64,000 nucleotides of DNA from Streptomyces sp. NBC_00425 (GTDB lineage: Bacteria; Actinomycetota; Actinomycetes; Streptomycetales; Streptomycetaceae), in NCBI RefSeq assembly GCF_036030735.1, contig NZ_CP107928.1, positions 3,968,001 through 4,032,000 of the forward strand. The letters are read 5' to 3'. This document shows, piece after piece, positions 34,926-43,586 of the stretch. How positions within the stretch are numbered: the first letter of the stretch is position 1; the number at the start of each line of letters is the position of its first letter. The notes below the pieces were generated by a model. That model ran no database searches. It was not told the origin of the DNA and worked only from the letters and a program-made list of their open reading frames with translations. The position numbers were made by a program, and so were the translations under genes.

Positions 34926-35942
34926 ATGGGCGACAGCACGGCGACGACGACGGACCTCGACGTCGCACTGGAGAAGCACCGGACGGAACTGACCGGTTAC
35001 TGCTACCGCATGCTCGGCTCGTCCTTCGAGGCGGAGGACGCGGTGCAGGACACCATGGTGCGCGCCTGGCGGAGCTACGACAGGTTCGAGGGCCGTTCCA
35101 GCCTGCGCTCCTGGCTGTACCGGATCGCGACCAACGTCTGTCTGGACATGCTGTCGGCCGGCAACAAGCGGGCCCGGCCGATGGACCTCTCCGGGCCCAC
35201 CCCCCTCGCCCGGGCCGCGCTCTCGCCCCGCCCCGACCACACCTGGCTGGAGCCGATGCCCGACGCCCGCGTGCTGCCGACGGTGGAGGACCCGGCCGAG
35301 GCGGCGGTCGCGAAGGAGTCGGTGCGCCTCGCGTTCATGGCCGCGCTGCAGCAGCTGCCGCCGAAGCAGCGGGCGGTGCTGATCCTGCGGGAGGTGCTGG
35401 CGTGGCGGGCGAGCGAGGTCGCCGAGCTGCTGGACACCAGCGTCGCCTCGGTCAACAGCGCGCTGCAGCGGGCGCGGGCCACGCTGTCCGAGCGGAAGGA
35501 GTCGGGCGCGGACGCGGCGGTGTCGGATCCGCTCGACGAGGAGCAGCGCAAGCTCCTGGACCGCTATGTGGCGGCGTTCGAGGGCTATGACATGACGGCG
35601 CTGACGGCCCTGCTCCACGAGGACGCCGTCATGACGATGCCGCCGTTCGACCTGTGGCTGACCGGGCACGACGACATCACCGGCTTCATGACCACGCTCG
35701 GCTCCGCCTGCGAGGGCTCGCGGCTGCTGCCGGTCCAGGTCAACGGGCTGCCGGGGTTCGCGCAGTACAAGCCGGACCCGGAGAAGGGCGGGTTCGCCCC
35801 GTGGGCCGTGCAGATCCTGGAGATCTCAGACGGCCGCCTCACCGGGTTCCACTTCTACCTCGACACCCAGCGCTGGTTCCCCCTCTTCGACCTCCCCCTC
35901 CACCTGGACGGGGATTCCGACGAGGTCGAGCAGGGCGCGTAG
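34926..35942 (+). CDS. sigG: ECF sigma factor of the SigG type with SnoaL-like C-terminal domain
   Basis: 338 aa. Region 2 is at about 15-85 (LTGYCYRMLGSSFEAEDAVQ, RSSLRSWLYRIATN), region 4 at about 140-195 (LPPKQRAVLILREVLAWRAS, TSVASVNSAL). Residues 210-325 form a SnoaL-like domain (LLDRYVAAFEGYDMTALTAL, LLPVQVNGLPG, AVQILEISDGRLTGFHFY) that replaces a separate anti-sigma factor in such sigma factors. The architecture and damage promoter match mycobacterial SigG. Its last 117 bp overlap the STAS gene on the other strand. Confidence 0.92.
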   Translation: MGDSTATTTDLDVALEKHRTELTGYCYRMLGSSFEAEDAVQDTMVRAWRSYDRFEGRSSLRSWLYRIATNVCLDMLSAGNKRARPMDLSGPTPLARAALSPRPDHTWLEPMPDARVLPTVEDPAEAAVAKESVRLAFMAALQQLPPKQRAVLILREVLAWRASEVAELLDTSVASVNSALQRARATLSERKESGADAAVSDPLDEEQRKLLDRYVAAFEGYDMTALTALLHEDAVMTMPPFDLWLTGHDDITGFMTTLGSACEGSRLLPVQVNGLPGFAQYKPDPEKGGFAPWAVQILEISDGRLTGFHFYLDTQRWFPLFDLPLHLDGDSDEVEQGA

Positions 35943-36212
35943 CGCGGGGTCGGGGCCGCGCAGCCGTATGCGGCCCCCGGCCCGCCGCGCGGCCAGCTGG
36001 AGCCGCGCCAGCAGATCGACGGCGAGGAGCCCCGGCGGTCCGATCCCGGCGACGTCGCAGACCACGACCCCGGTCTCGGTGCCGGCCAGCAGCGCGCGCA
36101 CGGCGTCGCCCAGCCCTGCCGCCTGCCCTCGGGTGACGGGGCCGGTCAGGGTGAGCACGGGGGGTGTCGTCGCTTCCACGATCGGTAGACCGCGCGCAAC
36201 GCCCCGACTCAT
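35826..36212 (-). CDS. STAS-domain protein (anti-sigma antagonist type)
   Basis: 128 aa. The STAS core runs from PPVLTLTGPVTRGQAAGL through VVVCDVAGIGPPGLLAVDLL to LLDLVGIPVQVEG. The position usually holding the phospho-Ser is in GIGPPG, where no Ser is present, so classical kinase control is unlikely. The last 25 residues are Glu/Val-rich and antisense to the end of the SigG-like gene. It may bind an anti-sigma factor or act as a small sensor; no partner is adjacent. Confidence 0.7.
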   Translation of the reverse strand: MSRGVARGLPIVEATTPPVLTLTGPVTRGQAAGLGDAVRALLAGTETGVVVCDVAGIGPPGLLAVDLLARLQLAARRAGGRIRLRGPDPALRALLDLVGIPVQVEGEVEEGEPALGVEVEVEPGEAAV

Positions 36213-36231
36213 CGGAGGCGGCCGCGGGGAC

Positions 36232-36816
36232 CTACTCGGCGGGGAACTCGCTCGTGTCGATGACGAGGTCGAAGGGTGCGGGAAGCTTGAGCGGCTCGCC
36301 GAACTTGGCTGTGCTCAGCAGGCGGTAGACGTCGCCGCGCGGTTCTCCGTAGAGCGTCGCGCTGGGGCCTTCGGGAGCCCAGCGGTCGACGAGGAGGTAG
36401 AAGGGGATGCCCGCGGTGGCGTAGGCGGCGGGTTTGCTGATGCGGTCATGACGGGCGTTGGACTTCGAGGTGACCTCGACGACGAGCTCGGCCAGTCCGG
36501 CCGGGATGTGGCTGTCCGCCTCAATGTGCTCCCGCACGGGCGCCACCACGAGATCCGGGATGAGCATGCCCAGCCGCGACGGCACGGCGATGGCCAGCGT
36601 CTGGAAGATCCCCCAGTCATCGGGGATGACGGAGTAGAGGCGGCGCTGAATACGTGCCGCGATGATGTTGTGGCGGTAAGCGGGAGCAGGTGACACGGTG
36701 ATGATCCCCTCGATGATCTCCACCTTGCTGCCCTCGGGCCATTCCATCTCCTCCCAGAACCGGACGAGGTCGTCCCAGTTCTGCTCGGGGTCGTGGCCCA
36801 CGGTGAGTGCGCCCAT
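36232..36816 (-). CDS. Uma2-family (DUF820) putative endonuclease, copy A
   Basis: 194 aa. PD-(D/E)XK-like Uma2 motifs: GSKVEIIEGIITVSP, LIPDLVVAPV, LAELVVEVTSKSN and YATAGIPFYLLVDR. Uma2 proteins are abundant in streptomycetes and cyanobacteria; their biological role is unproven. It is one of two tandem copies; the flank upstream of it repeats almost exactly at copy B. Confidence 0.85.
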   Translation of the reverse strand: MGALTVGHDPEQNWDDLVRFWEEMEWPEGSKVEIIEGIITVSPAPAYRHNIIAARIQRRLYSVIPDDWGIFQTLAIAVPSRLGMLIPDLVVAPVREHIEADSHIPAGLAELVVEVTSKSNARHDRISKPAAYATAGIPFYLLVDRWAPEGPSATLYGEPRGDVYRLLSTAKFGEPLKLPAPFDLVIDTSEFPAE

Positions 36817-37019
36817 GGCAGTCTCCTAGATCGGTGCGTCACCGAGTCCAGCATGCCGAACGGGACCGGCGGAGGTCCACCGATCCCGTTCACCCGAAAG
36901 GGGGCTGTGACACCGATGGCCTCCGGCCGCAAGCCAGGTCAGGTCCGGGCGCGCTTGGTCAGGCGATGCGCTCCAGCACGACCGGGGAGGCCGTGAACGG
37001 GGCCCGGGGCGGCGATGTC
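36814..37019. repeat. Duplicated deoA-end/spacer segment, copy 1
   Basis: Positions 36814-37001 match 37612-37799 without gaps at an offset of 798 bp with only about nine differences. The segment includes a GAACGGGA/TCCCGTTC hairpin (36858-36891). Its right part (36959-37019) is a remnant of the thymidine phosphorylase 3' end. Confidence 0.88.
36959..37019 (-). pseudogene. Fragment of the deoA 3' end
   Basis: About 60 bp corresponding to the last 20 codons of deoA (SPVVLERIA and stop TGA at 36959-36961). A short length difference near 37000 breaks the frame towards its 5' side. It is a by-product of the tandem duplication and not a gene. Confidence 0.8.
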
Positions 37020-37020
37020 A

Positions 37021-37614
37021 CTAGCCGGCCGGGAAGTCTGCGGTGTCGAGCTTCAGTCCGAAGGGCTCGGGCAGCTCGACGGTGTCGCCGAACTTGCCCG
37101 CCCGCAGGACGCGGTAGACGTCCCCCTGGGGTTCCCCGTACAGGGTGACGGTGGGTCCGCCCGGTGCCCAGCTGTCGATGAGGAGGTACAGCGGGACGCC
37201 GGCCTGGGCGTATCCGGCAGCCTTCCGGATACGGTCGTTGCTCGCGTTGGCCTTGGAGGTGATCTCGACGATCAGCTCGGCCTCGGACGCGGGGACGCAG
37301 TTGCCCGCCTCCGTCCGCAGAACCTCCTTCGGCGCCACCGCGATGTCCGGGATGTAGAGCCCCACACGAGACGGCACCGCAGTGCCCAACGACTGATAGA
37401 TGCCCCACTCCCGTGGGATTACCCGATACAGCTCTCGCTGGACCTGGTCCGCGATGTCGTTGTGGGCGTTGGACGGCGGTGGTGCCACGGTGACGATCCC
37501 CTCGATGATCTCCACCTTGCAGCCCTCCGGCGCGTCCGTCTCCTGCCAGATCCGGACGAGGCCGTCCCACTCATGGCCTCCGGCCGTCGAATGGTCGACC
37601 GTGAGTGCGCTCAT
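37021..37614 (-). CDS. Uma2-family (DUF820) putative endonuclease, copy B
   Basis: 197 aa. Same family as the downstream neighbour: CKVEIIEGIVTVAPPP, YIPDIAVAP, EAELIVEITSKANASNDRIR, YAQAGVPLYLLIDS. By eye the two proteins are roughly 60 percent identical, much less than their non-coding flanks. ATG 37614 is matched in position to the start of copy A. It is separated from deoA by the duplicated spacer. Confidence 0.86.
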   Translation of the reverse strand: MSALTVDHSTAGGHEWDGLVRIWQETDAPEGCKVEIIEGIVTVAPPPSNAHNDIADQVQRELYRVIPREWGIYQSLGTAVPSRVGLYIPDIAVAPKEVLRTEAGNCVPASEAELIVEITSKANASNDRIRKAAGYAQAGVPLYLLIDSWAPGGPTVTLYGEPQGDVYRVLRAGKFGDTVELPEPFGLKLDTADFPAG

Positions 37615-37655
37615 GGCGGTCTCCTTGATCGGTGCGTCACCGAGTCCAGCATGCC

Positions 37656-37689
37656 GAACGGGACCGGCGGAGGTCCACCGATCCCGTTC
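37656..37689 (-). terminator. Hairpin after deoA (copy 2 of the duplicated spacer)
   Basis: GAACGGGA (37656-37663) pairs with TCCCGTTC (37682-37689), with a further imperfect CGGCGG/CCACCG pairing inside. Placed about 70 bp past the deoA stop, it would end the nucleoside operon. An identical hairpin lies at 36858-36891. Confidence 0.65.
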
Positions 37690-37756
37690 ACCCGAAAGGG
37701 GGCTGTGACACCGGTGGCCTCCGGCCACAGGCCAGGTCAGGTCCGGTCGCGCCTGG

Positions 37757-39049
37757 TCAGGCGATGCGCTCCAGCACGACCGGGGACGCCGTGAACGGGG
37801 TGCCCGCGGCCGCGATGTCGTAGGAGCCGTCCACCGCGTCGAGCGCGTACGCGAAGCGCTCCGGAGTGTCCGTGTGGAGCGTCAGCAGGGGCTGGCCCTC
37901 GCGCACGGTGTCGCCGGGCTTGGCGTGCAGCTCCACTCCGGCGCCCGCCTGCACCGGGTCCTCCTTGCGGGCGCGGCCCGCGCCGAGGCGCCAGGCGGCG
38001 ATGCCGATGTCGTAGGCGTCGAGACGGGTCAGGACGCCCGAGGCGCCCGCCTTCACCACGTGCTGTTCCTTCGCGATGGGCAGCGCGGCGTCCGGGTCGC
38101 CGCCCTGGGCCGCGATCATGCGCCGCCAGACGTCCATGGCCGAGCCGTCTGCCAGCGCCTTCGCCGGGTCGGCGTCCTTGACGCCGGCCGCGTCGAGCAT
38201 CTCGCGGGCCAGGGCGATGGTCAGCTCCACGACGTCCGCCGGGCCGCCGCCGGCCAGTACCTCCACCGACTCGCGGACCTCCAGGGCGTTGCCCGCGGTG
38301 AGGCCGAGCGGGGTGGACATGTCCGTCAGCAGGGCGACCGTCTTCACGCCGTGGTCGGTGCCGAGGCCCACCATCGTCGAGGCGAGCTCACGGGCGTCCT
38401 CGACGGTCTTCATGAAGGCGCCGGTGCCGACCTTCACGTCCAGGACCAGCGAGCCGGTGCCCTCGGCGATCTTCTTGGACATGATGGACGAGGCGATCAG
38501 CGGGATGGCCTCGACGGTGCCGGTCACGTCCCGCAGCGCGTACAGCTTCTTGTCGGCCGGGGCGAGACCGTCGCCCGCGGCGCAGATCACGGCGCCGGTG
38601 CCGTCCAGCACGGACAGCATCTCCTCGTTGGAGAGCAGTGCGCGCCAGCCCGGGATCGACTCCAGCTTGTCCAGCGTGCCGCCGGTGTGGCCGAGGCCGC
38701 GGCCGGAGAGCTGCGGGACCGCCGCGCCGCAGGCCGCCACGAGGGGGGCCAGGGGCAGCGTGATCTTGTCGCCGACGCCGCCCGTGGAGTGCTTGTCGGC
38801 GGTCGGGCGGGACAGGGCGGAGAAGTCCATGCGTTCGCCGGAGGCGATCATCGCGGCAGTCCAGCGGGCGATCTCCCGGCGGTTCATGCCGTTGAGCAGG
38901 ATGGCCATGTTGAGGGCGGCCATCTGGTAGTCGGCGACCTCACCGCCGGTGTACGCGTCGATGACCCAGTCGATCTGCTCGTCGCTGAGCTCACCGCGGT
39001 CCCGCTTGGTGCGGATGACGGAGACGGCATCCATCGACAATTGCGTCAT
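37757..39049 (-). CDS. deoA: Thymidine phosphorylase
   Basis: 430 aa. Splits thymidine (and possibly uridine/deoxyuridine) with phosphate. Seen: DKHSTGGVGDK (phosphate/pyrimidine site), KLESIPGW, SIMSKKIAEGT, LDVKVGTGAFM and the C-terminal GDTVREGQPLLTLHTD domain. ATG 39049 has an AAGGAAAG site. Last gene of the transporter operon; a 100-bp gap with GGTGGTGCA repeats separates it from cdd. The product deoxyribose-1-P leads to the mutase and DeoC encoded earlier. Confidence 0.95.
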   Translation of the reverse strand: MTQLSMDAVSVIRTKRDRGELSDEQIDWVIDAYTGGEVADYQMAALNMAILLNGMNRREIARWTAAMIASGERMDFSALSRPTADKHSTGGVGDKITLPLAPLVAACGAAVPQLSGRGLGHTGGTLDKLESIPGWRALLSNEEMLSVLDGTGAVICAAGDGLAPADKKLYALRDVTGTVEAIPLIASSIMSKKIAEGTGSLVLDVKVGTGAFMKTVEDARELASTMVGLGTDHGVKTVALLTDMSTPLGLTAGNALEVRESVEVLAGGGPADVVELTIALAREMLDAAGVKDADPAKALADGSAMDVWRRMIAAQGGDPDAALPIAKEQHVVKAGASGVLTRLDAYDIGIAAWRLGAGRARKEDPVQAGAGVELHAKPGDTVREGQPLLTLHTDTPERFAYALDAVDGSYDIAAAGTPFTASPVVLERIA

Positions 39050-39149
39050 GGCTTTCCTTCCGGTGGTGCAACGGTGGTGCACCGTGGTGCGACAAGACGG
39101 GGAGAAAGTGCGCGGCCCCTCTGCGGTTGTCAGAGGGGCCGCGCGGGAG

Positions 39150-39548
39150 TCACCTGGTGAGGTGGTCCGGGCCGAAGGCCTGCGGAAGCATCTCGGCGAG
39201 CGGCAGGATTCCCGCCGGCGTCTCCAGCAGGAGACCGGGTCCGCCGAACTCGTACAGCAGCTGGCGGCAGCGGCCGCACGGGACGAGGACCTCGCCGCGG
39301 CCGTCCACGCAGGTGAAGTGCGTGAGCCGGCCGCCGCCGGTGTTCTGCAGCTGCGAGACCAGCCCGCACTCGGCGCACAGGCCGAGCCCGTAGGAGGCGT
39401 TCTCGACGTTGCAGCCGGACACGATCCGGCCGTCGTCGACGAGCGCCGCCACACCGACCGGGTAGCCGGAGTAGGGGGCGTACGCGTGGGACATGGCCTC
39501 GCGGGCCACCTCGCGCAGCGCCTCCCAGTCGACGGCGGGCGCTGTCAC
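39150..39548 (-). CDS. cdd: Cytidine deaminase
   Basis: 132 aa, tetrameric small CDA type. Zinc ligands Cys58 with catalytic Glu60 (CAEC), Cys91 and Cys94 (PCGRC); substrate motif GCNVENASYG (45-54). GTG start overlaps the permease stop (GTGA). Deaminates cytidine/deoxycytidine to uridine forms for thymidine phosphorylase or uridine kinase. Confidence 0.95.
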   Translation of the reverse strand: MTAPAVDWEALREVAREAMSHAYAPYSGYPVGVAALVDDGRIVSGCNVENASYGLGLCAECGLVSQLQNTGGGRLTHFTCVDGRGEVLVPCGRCRQLLYEFGGPGLLLETPAGILPLAEMLPQAFGPDHLTR

Positions 39549-40828
39549 TTGCCCTGGCCCTTGCGGTAGCGCATGCCGTCGGCCCGTGGCATGCGCAGCC
39601 GCTGCGCGGACAGCGACAGCACCAGCAGGGTGACGACGTACGGGGTGGCGCCCACGAAGTCGCTCGGGACCTCGTCGGTGAACAGGTACCAGACCAGGAC
39701 GAGCGCGGCCACCATGAGGCTGATCCCGGCCTGCCAGTGCGCCTTGCGGTACAGCTTCCAGCCGGCCAGGCCCGCGAGGAGCACGACCAGCAGGAGCAGC
39801 AGCGCGTGGACGGTCTCGCCGCCGTTGCGCAGCTGCAGCGCGTCGGAGTAGCCGAACAGGCCCGCGCCCATGGCCAGACCGCCGGGACGCCAGTTGCCGA
39901 AGATCATCGCCGCGAGGCCGATGTAGCCTCGGCCGCCGGTCTGGCCCTCGAGGTAGGTGTGCGAGGTGACCAGGGCGAGGAAGGCGCCGCCGAGACCGGC
40001 GAGGCCGCCGGAGACGGCCACGGCCGCGTACTTGTACTTGTAGACGTTGACGCCGAGGGACTCCGCGGCGATCGGGTTCTCACCGCAGGAGCGCAGCCGG
40101 AGGCCGAACGGGGTGCGCCACAGCAGCCACCAGCTGCCGACGAAGAGCAGGAAGGCGAGGAGCGTCACCACGGACAGGTCGGTGACCAGACCGCCGAGGA
40201 TGCCCGCGATGTCGGAGAGCAGGAACCAGTGGTGCTTCTCGACGGACTGGAGGGCCTCCGAGAGGCCGGGCACGTCGATGTGGGGCAGGGACTCCACGGG
40301 CGGGGACTGCTTGGGGTTGCCGCCCGCGTCGGCCGGCTTGCCCTCCGAGAAGAACAGCTTCGCGAGGTACTGGGTGATGCCGAGCGCCAGCAGGTTGACC
40401 GCGACGCCGGAGACGATGTGGTCGACGCCGAAGGTGACGGTCGCGACGGCGTGCACCAGGCCGCCGAGGACGCCGAAGCCGACGCCGCACAGCAGACCGA
40501 GCCAGGGGTTGGACTGCCAGCCGATCCAGCCGGCGCCGAAGGTGCCGAGGATCATCATGCCCTCGAGGCCGATGTTGACCACACCGGACCGCTCGGACCA
40601 CAGGCCGGCCAGACCGGCGAGGCCGATGGGCACGGCGAGGCCGAGCGCGGCCGAGACCTGGCCCTCGGAGGTGAGCTGGTTGGCGCCGGTGATGATGCGG
40701 ACCACGGCGACGAGCACCAGCGCGGCGGCGATGATCGTGAGGATCCGGCCGACCGAGCGGCCCGACCGGCCGCCGGTGTCCGCCTTGGGCGCCGCGGGGG
40801 GCGGCGTGTCGGTCATCGTGGCAGTCAT
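39545..40828 (-). CDS. Nucleoside ABC transporter permease 2
   Basis: 427 aa, BPD-transp-2 family. Long cytosolic head, about nine to ten spans, with GLWSERSGVVNIGLEGMMIL and the ATPase-coupling loop RLRSCGENPIAAESLGVNVY. Pairs with the preceding permease in the RnsBCD/NupNOPQ-like nucleoside importer type. Overlaps both neighbours (TGATG upstream, GTGA downstream). Confidence 0.92.
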   Translation of the reverse strand: MTATMTDTPPPAAPKADTGGRSGRSVGRILTIIAAALVLVAVVRIITGANQLTSEGQVSAALGLAVPIGLAGLAGLWSERSGVVNIGLEGMMILGTFGAGWIGWQSNPWLGLLCGVGFGVLGGLVHAVATVTFGVDHIVSGVAVNLLALGITQYLAKLFFSEGKPADAGGNPKQSPPVESLPHIDVPGLSEALQSVEKHHWFLLSDIAGILGGLVTDLSVVTLLAFLLFVGSWWLLWRTPFGLRLRSCGENPIAAESLGVNVYKYKYAAVAVSGGLAGLGGAFLALVTSHTYLEGQTGGRGYIGLAAMIFGNWRPGGLAMGAGLFGYSDALQLRNGGETVHALLLLLVVLLAGLAGWKLYRKAHWQAGISLMVAALVLVWYLFTDEVPSDFVGATPYVVTLLVLSLSAQRLRMPRADGMRYRKGQGK

Positions 40829-41955
40829 CACGCCACCTCCTGCTTCTGGGTCGGGGCGGCGGCCTGGGCGGCGAGCTCGGCGCCGACCCGCTGCTGCTGG
40901 CGCTTGAGGCCGTAACGCCGGACGAGCTCGTAGGCGATGACGACGCACAGCACGATGACGCCCTGGATGACGCCGAGGATTTCCTTGTCGTACCCCTCGA
41001 ACTCGAGGTGGTTGGTCGTGCGCTCCAGGAAGCCCCAGAGCAGTGCGCCGAGCGCGATCCCGACCGGGTTGTTGCGGCCGAGCAGGGCGATGGCGATGCC
41101 GGTGAAGCCGATGCCCGACGGGAAGTCGTTGCTGAACTGGTGGCTGTCGTTGAGCAGGGTCGGCATGCCGATCAGACCGGCCACGGCACCCGAGATGACC
41201 ATGCTGGTGGCGACCATCTTCTTGACGGAGACACCGCTCGCGGTGGCCGCGCTCTCGGACTGGCCGACGGTGCGCAGGTCGAAGCCGAACCGGGTGCGGC
41301 CGAGCACGAACCAGTAGGCGACGCCGACGAGGATCGCGACGACGATGAAGCCCCACAGCACACCGGCCGCGCCGGTGTCGATGCTGAAGAAGTACGACGA
41401 CTTCGGCAGCGGGTCGGTCGAGACGACCGTGCCGCCGCTCTGCAGCTCTGCGAGCTTCCCCGGCTGCAGCAGGTAGGCGATGATCGCGGTGGCGATCGAG
41501 TTCAGCATGATCGTCGAGATGACCTCGCTGACGCCTCGGGTCACCTTGAGGATGCCGGCGATGGCCGCCCACAGGGCGCCGGTCGCCATGGCGCACAGGA
41601 TGATCAGCGGGATCGCGATCCAGCCGGGCACGGTCAGCGCGCCGCCGAGGACGGCGGCGACGAACGCAGCGAGCCGGTACTGGCCGTCGACGCCGATGTT
41701 GAACAGGTTCATGCGGAAGCCGATGGCCACCGCGACGCCCGCCAGGTAGTACGTCGTCGCCTTGTTGAGGATGTAGACCTGGCTGTCGCTCGCGGAGCCG
41801 TAGGTCAGCATGTCGCTGAAGGCCGCGCCCGGGTTCTTGCCGGTGGCGAGGATGACCAGGGCGGTGACGACGAGCGCGGTGACGATCGCCAGCAGCGGGG
41901 CCGCGACCCCGAGGAGCAGCCGCTCCTTGTCGATCCTTGCGGTCAGCTTTTTCAT
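40828..41955 (-). CDS. Nucleoside ABC transporter permease 1
   Basis: 375 aa. BPD-transp-2 family with around eight to ten spans; FRMNLFNIGVDGQYRLAAFV and the coupling loop FDLRTVGQSESAATASGVSV are typical. ATG 41955 overlaps the ATPase stop by 4 bp. With the second permease it forms the membrane channel of the importer. Confidence 0.92.
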   Translation of the reverse strand: MKKLTARIDKERLLLGVAAPLLAIVTALVVTALVILATGKNPGAAFSDMLTYGSASDSQVYILNKATTYYLAGVAVAIGFRMNLFNIGVDGQYRLAAFVAAVLGGALTVPGWIAIPLIILCAMATGALWAAIAGILKVTRGVSEVISTIMLNSIATAIIAYLLQPGKLAELQSGGTVVSTDPLPKSSYFFSIDTGAAGVLWGFIVVAILVGVAYWFVLGRTRFGFDLRTVGQSESAATASGVSVKKMVATSMVISGAVAGLIGMPTLLNDSHQFSNDFPSGIGFTGIAIALLGRNNPVGIALGALLWGFLERTTNHLEFEGYDKEILGVIQGVIVLCVVIAYELVRRYGLKRQQQRVGAELAAQAAAPTQKQEVA

Positions 41956-43511
41956 CGGGCGTCGTCCTCTGCGTGCTCCAGGTGGCCGGTGGCCGCACCC
42001 GTCATGGCGGAGCCCAGCTCCTCGGGGGTGATCGTGGCGGGATCGGCGTCGGCGACCAGCCGGCCGCGGTACATGACCCGCAGGGTGTCGGAGAGCCCGA
42101 TGAGCTCGTCCAGGTCGGCGGAGATCAGCAGCACGGCCAGGCCCTCGCGGCGCGCCTCGCGGATGTGGTCCCAGATCGCGGCCTGCGCGCCGACGTCCAC
42201 ACCGCGGGTGGGGTGGGCGGCGATGAGGAGCTTGGGCGCGTGGCTCATCTCGCGGCCGACGATCAGCTTCTGCTGGTTGCCGCCGGACAGCGAGGCGGCG
42301 GTCACGTCGATGCCGGGCGTGCGGACGTCGTACGCCTGGACGATGCGCTCGGTGTCGGTGCGGGCGGCCTTGATGTCGAGCAGCTGGCCGCGCGAGTTGG
42401 GCCGCTCGGTGACATGGCCGAGGATGCGGTTCTCCCACAGCGGCGCCTCGAGGAGCAGGCCGTGGCGGTGGCGGTCCTCGGGGATGTAGCCGACGCCGGC
42501 CTCGCGACGGTGGCGGGTGGGCACGTGGGAGATGTCGGCGCCGTCGAGGGCGATGACGCCGGCGTCCGGAGCGCGGATGCCCATGATCGCCTCGACCAGC
42601 TCGGACTGGCCGTTGCCCTCCACGCCGGCGATGCCGAGGACCTCGCCCTTGTGGATGGTGAAGGAGATGTCGTCGAGGATGATCCGCTCGACGCCGTCGA
42701 GGTCCGTCTGCGTCAGGTGCAGCCCGTCCAGCTTCAGCAGCGGGACGTCCGTGACCGTGGACTCCTCGGTCTCCGGCGTGGGCAGTTCGCTGCCGACCAT
42801 CAGCTCGGCGAGCTGCTTGGTGGTGGTGTTCTCCGGCTCGACCGTGCCCACCGTGGTGCCGCGCCGGATGACGGTGATCTCGTCGGCGACGGACAGCACC
42901 TCTCCCAGCTTGTGGGAGATGAAGATGACGGTGAGGCCCTCGGCCTTCAGCTCGCGCAGGTTGTCGAAGAGGGCGTCGACCTCCTGCGGCACCAGGACGG
43001 CCGTGGGCTCGTCGAGGATGAGGGTCTTGGCGCCGCGGTAGAGGACCTTGAGGATCTCCACGCGCTGGCGGTCGGCGACGCCGAGCTCTTCCAGGAGGAC
43101 GTCGGGCCGGACGTTCAGCCCGTACGCGTCGGAGATCTCCTTGATCTTCGTCCGGGCCTTGCCGCCGATGCCGTGGAGCTTCTCCGCTCCGAGGACGACG
43201 TTCTCCAGGACGGTGAGGTTGTCGGCGAGCATGAAGTGCTGGTGCACCATGCCGATGCCGCGCTCGATGGCGTCGGCGGGGTTGCTGAACGTGACCTGGT
43301 CGCCGTTCACGGTGATGGTGCCCTCGTCCGGCTGCTGCATGCCGTAGAGGATCTTCATCAGGGTGGACTTGCCGGCGCCGTTCTCACCGCACAGGGCGTG
43401 GACGGTGCCGGTGCGAACCGTGATGTCGATGTCGCGGTTGGCGACGACGCCGGGGAATCGCTTGGTGATGCCGCGCAGTTCGACGGCAGCGGGAGGGCTG
43501 GACGCGTTGAT
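41952..43511 (-). CDS. Nucleoside ABC transporter ATPase (two-domain), ATC start codon
   Basis: 519 aa if begun at ATC 43511. Two ABC domains, as in sugar/nucleoside importers. Domain 1 has Walker A GENGAGKST, VADRQRVEILK signature and LILDEPTA; domain 2 has GVEGNGQSE, SGGNQQKLIVG and LIAAHPTRG. No in-frame ATG, GTG, TTG or CTG precedes the first Walker A back to the in-frame TAG at the operator. ATC is placed 6 nt after GGAGAG, and the residues after it (NASSPPA) look like a normal N-terminus. The first in-frame ATG (43358) would delete Walker A. Confidence 0.9.
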   Translation of the reverse strand: MNASSPPAAVELRGITKRFPGVVANRDIDITVRTGTVHALCGENGAGKSTLMKILYGMQQPDEGTITVNGDQVTFSNPADAIERGIGMVHQHFMLADNLTVLENVVLGAEKLHGIGGKARTKIKEISDAYGLNVRPDVLLEELGVADRQRVEILKVLYRGAKTLILDEPTAVLVPQEVDALFDNLRELKAEGLTVIFISHKLGEVLSVADEITVIRRGTTVGTVEPENTTTKQLAELMVGSELPTPETEESTVTDVPLLKLDGLHLTQTDLDGVERIILDDISFTIHKGEVLGIAGVEGNGQSELVEAIMGIRAPDAGVIALDGADISHVPTRHRREAGVGYIPEDRHRHGLLLEAPLWENRILGHVTERPNSRGQLLDIKAARTDTERIVQAYDVRTPGIDVTAASLSGGNQQKLIVGREMSHAPKLLIAAHPTRGVDVGAQAAIWDHIREARREGLAVLLISADLDELIGLSDTLRVMYRGRLVADADPATITPEELGSAMTGAATGHLEHAEDDAR

Positions 43512-43586
43512 GGCGCACTCTCCTCGGGGAAAAGGGGCTGCGTAGGGGAGGGCAGGCGTCGGCGACGCTAGCGCGGCAACTCCGTG

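Noticed and set aside
36232..37614. Uma2 genes as parts of a restriction or defence island
   Set aside because: They lie at the end of a housekeeping nucleoside operon; no defence genes, transposases or composition shift are visible.
43358..43358. ATG as the start of the ABC ATPase
   Set aside because: It would remove the first Walker A motif, which is fully coded upstream in the same frame.
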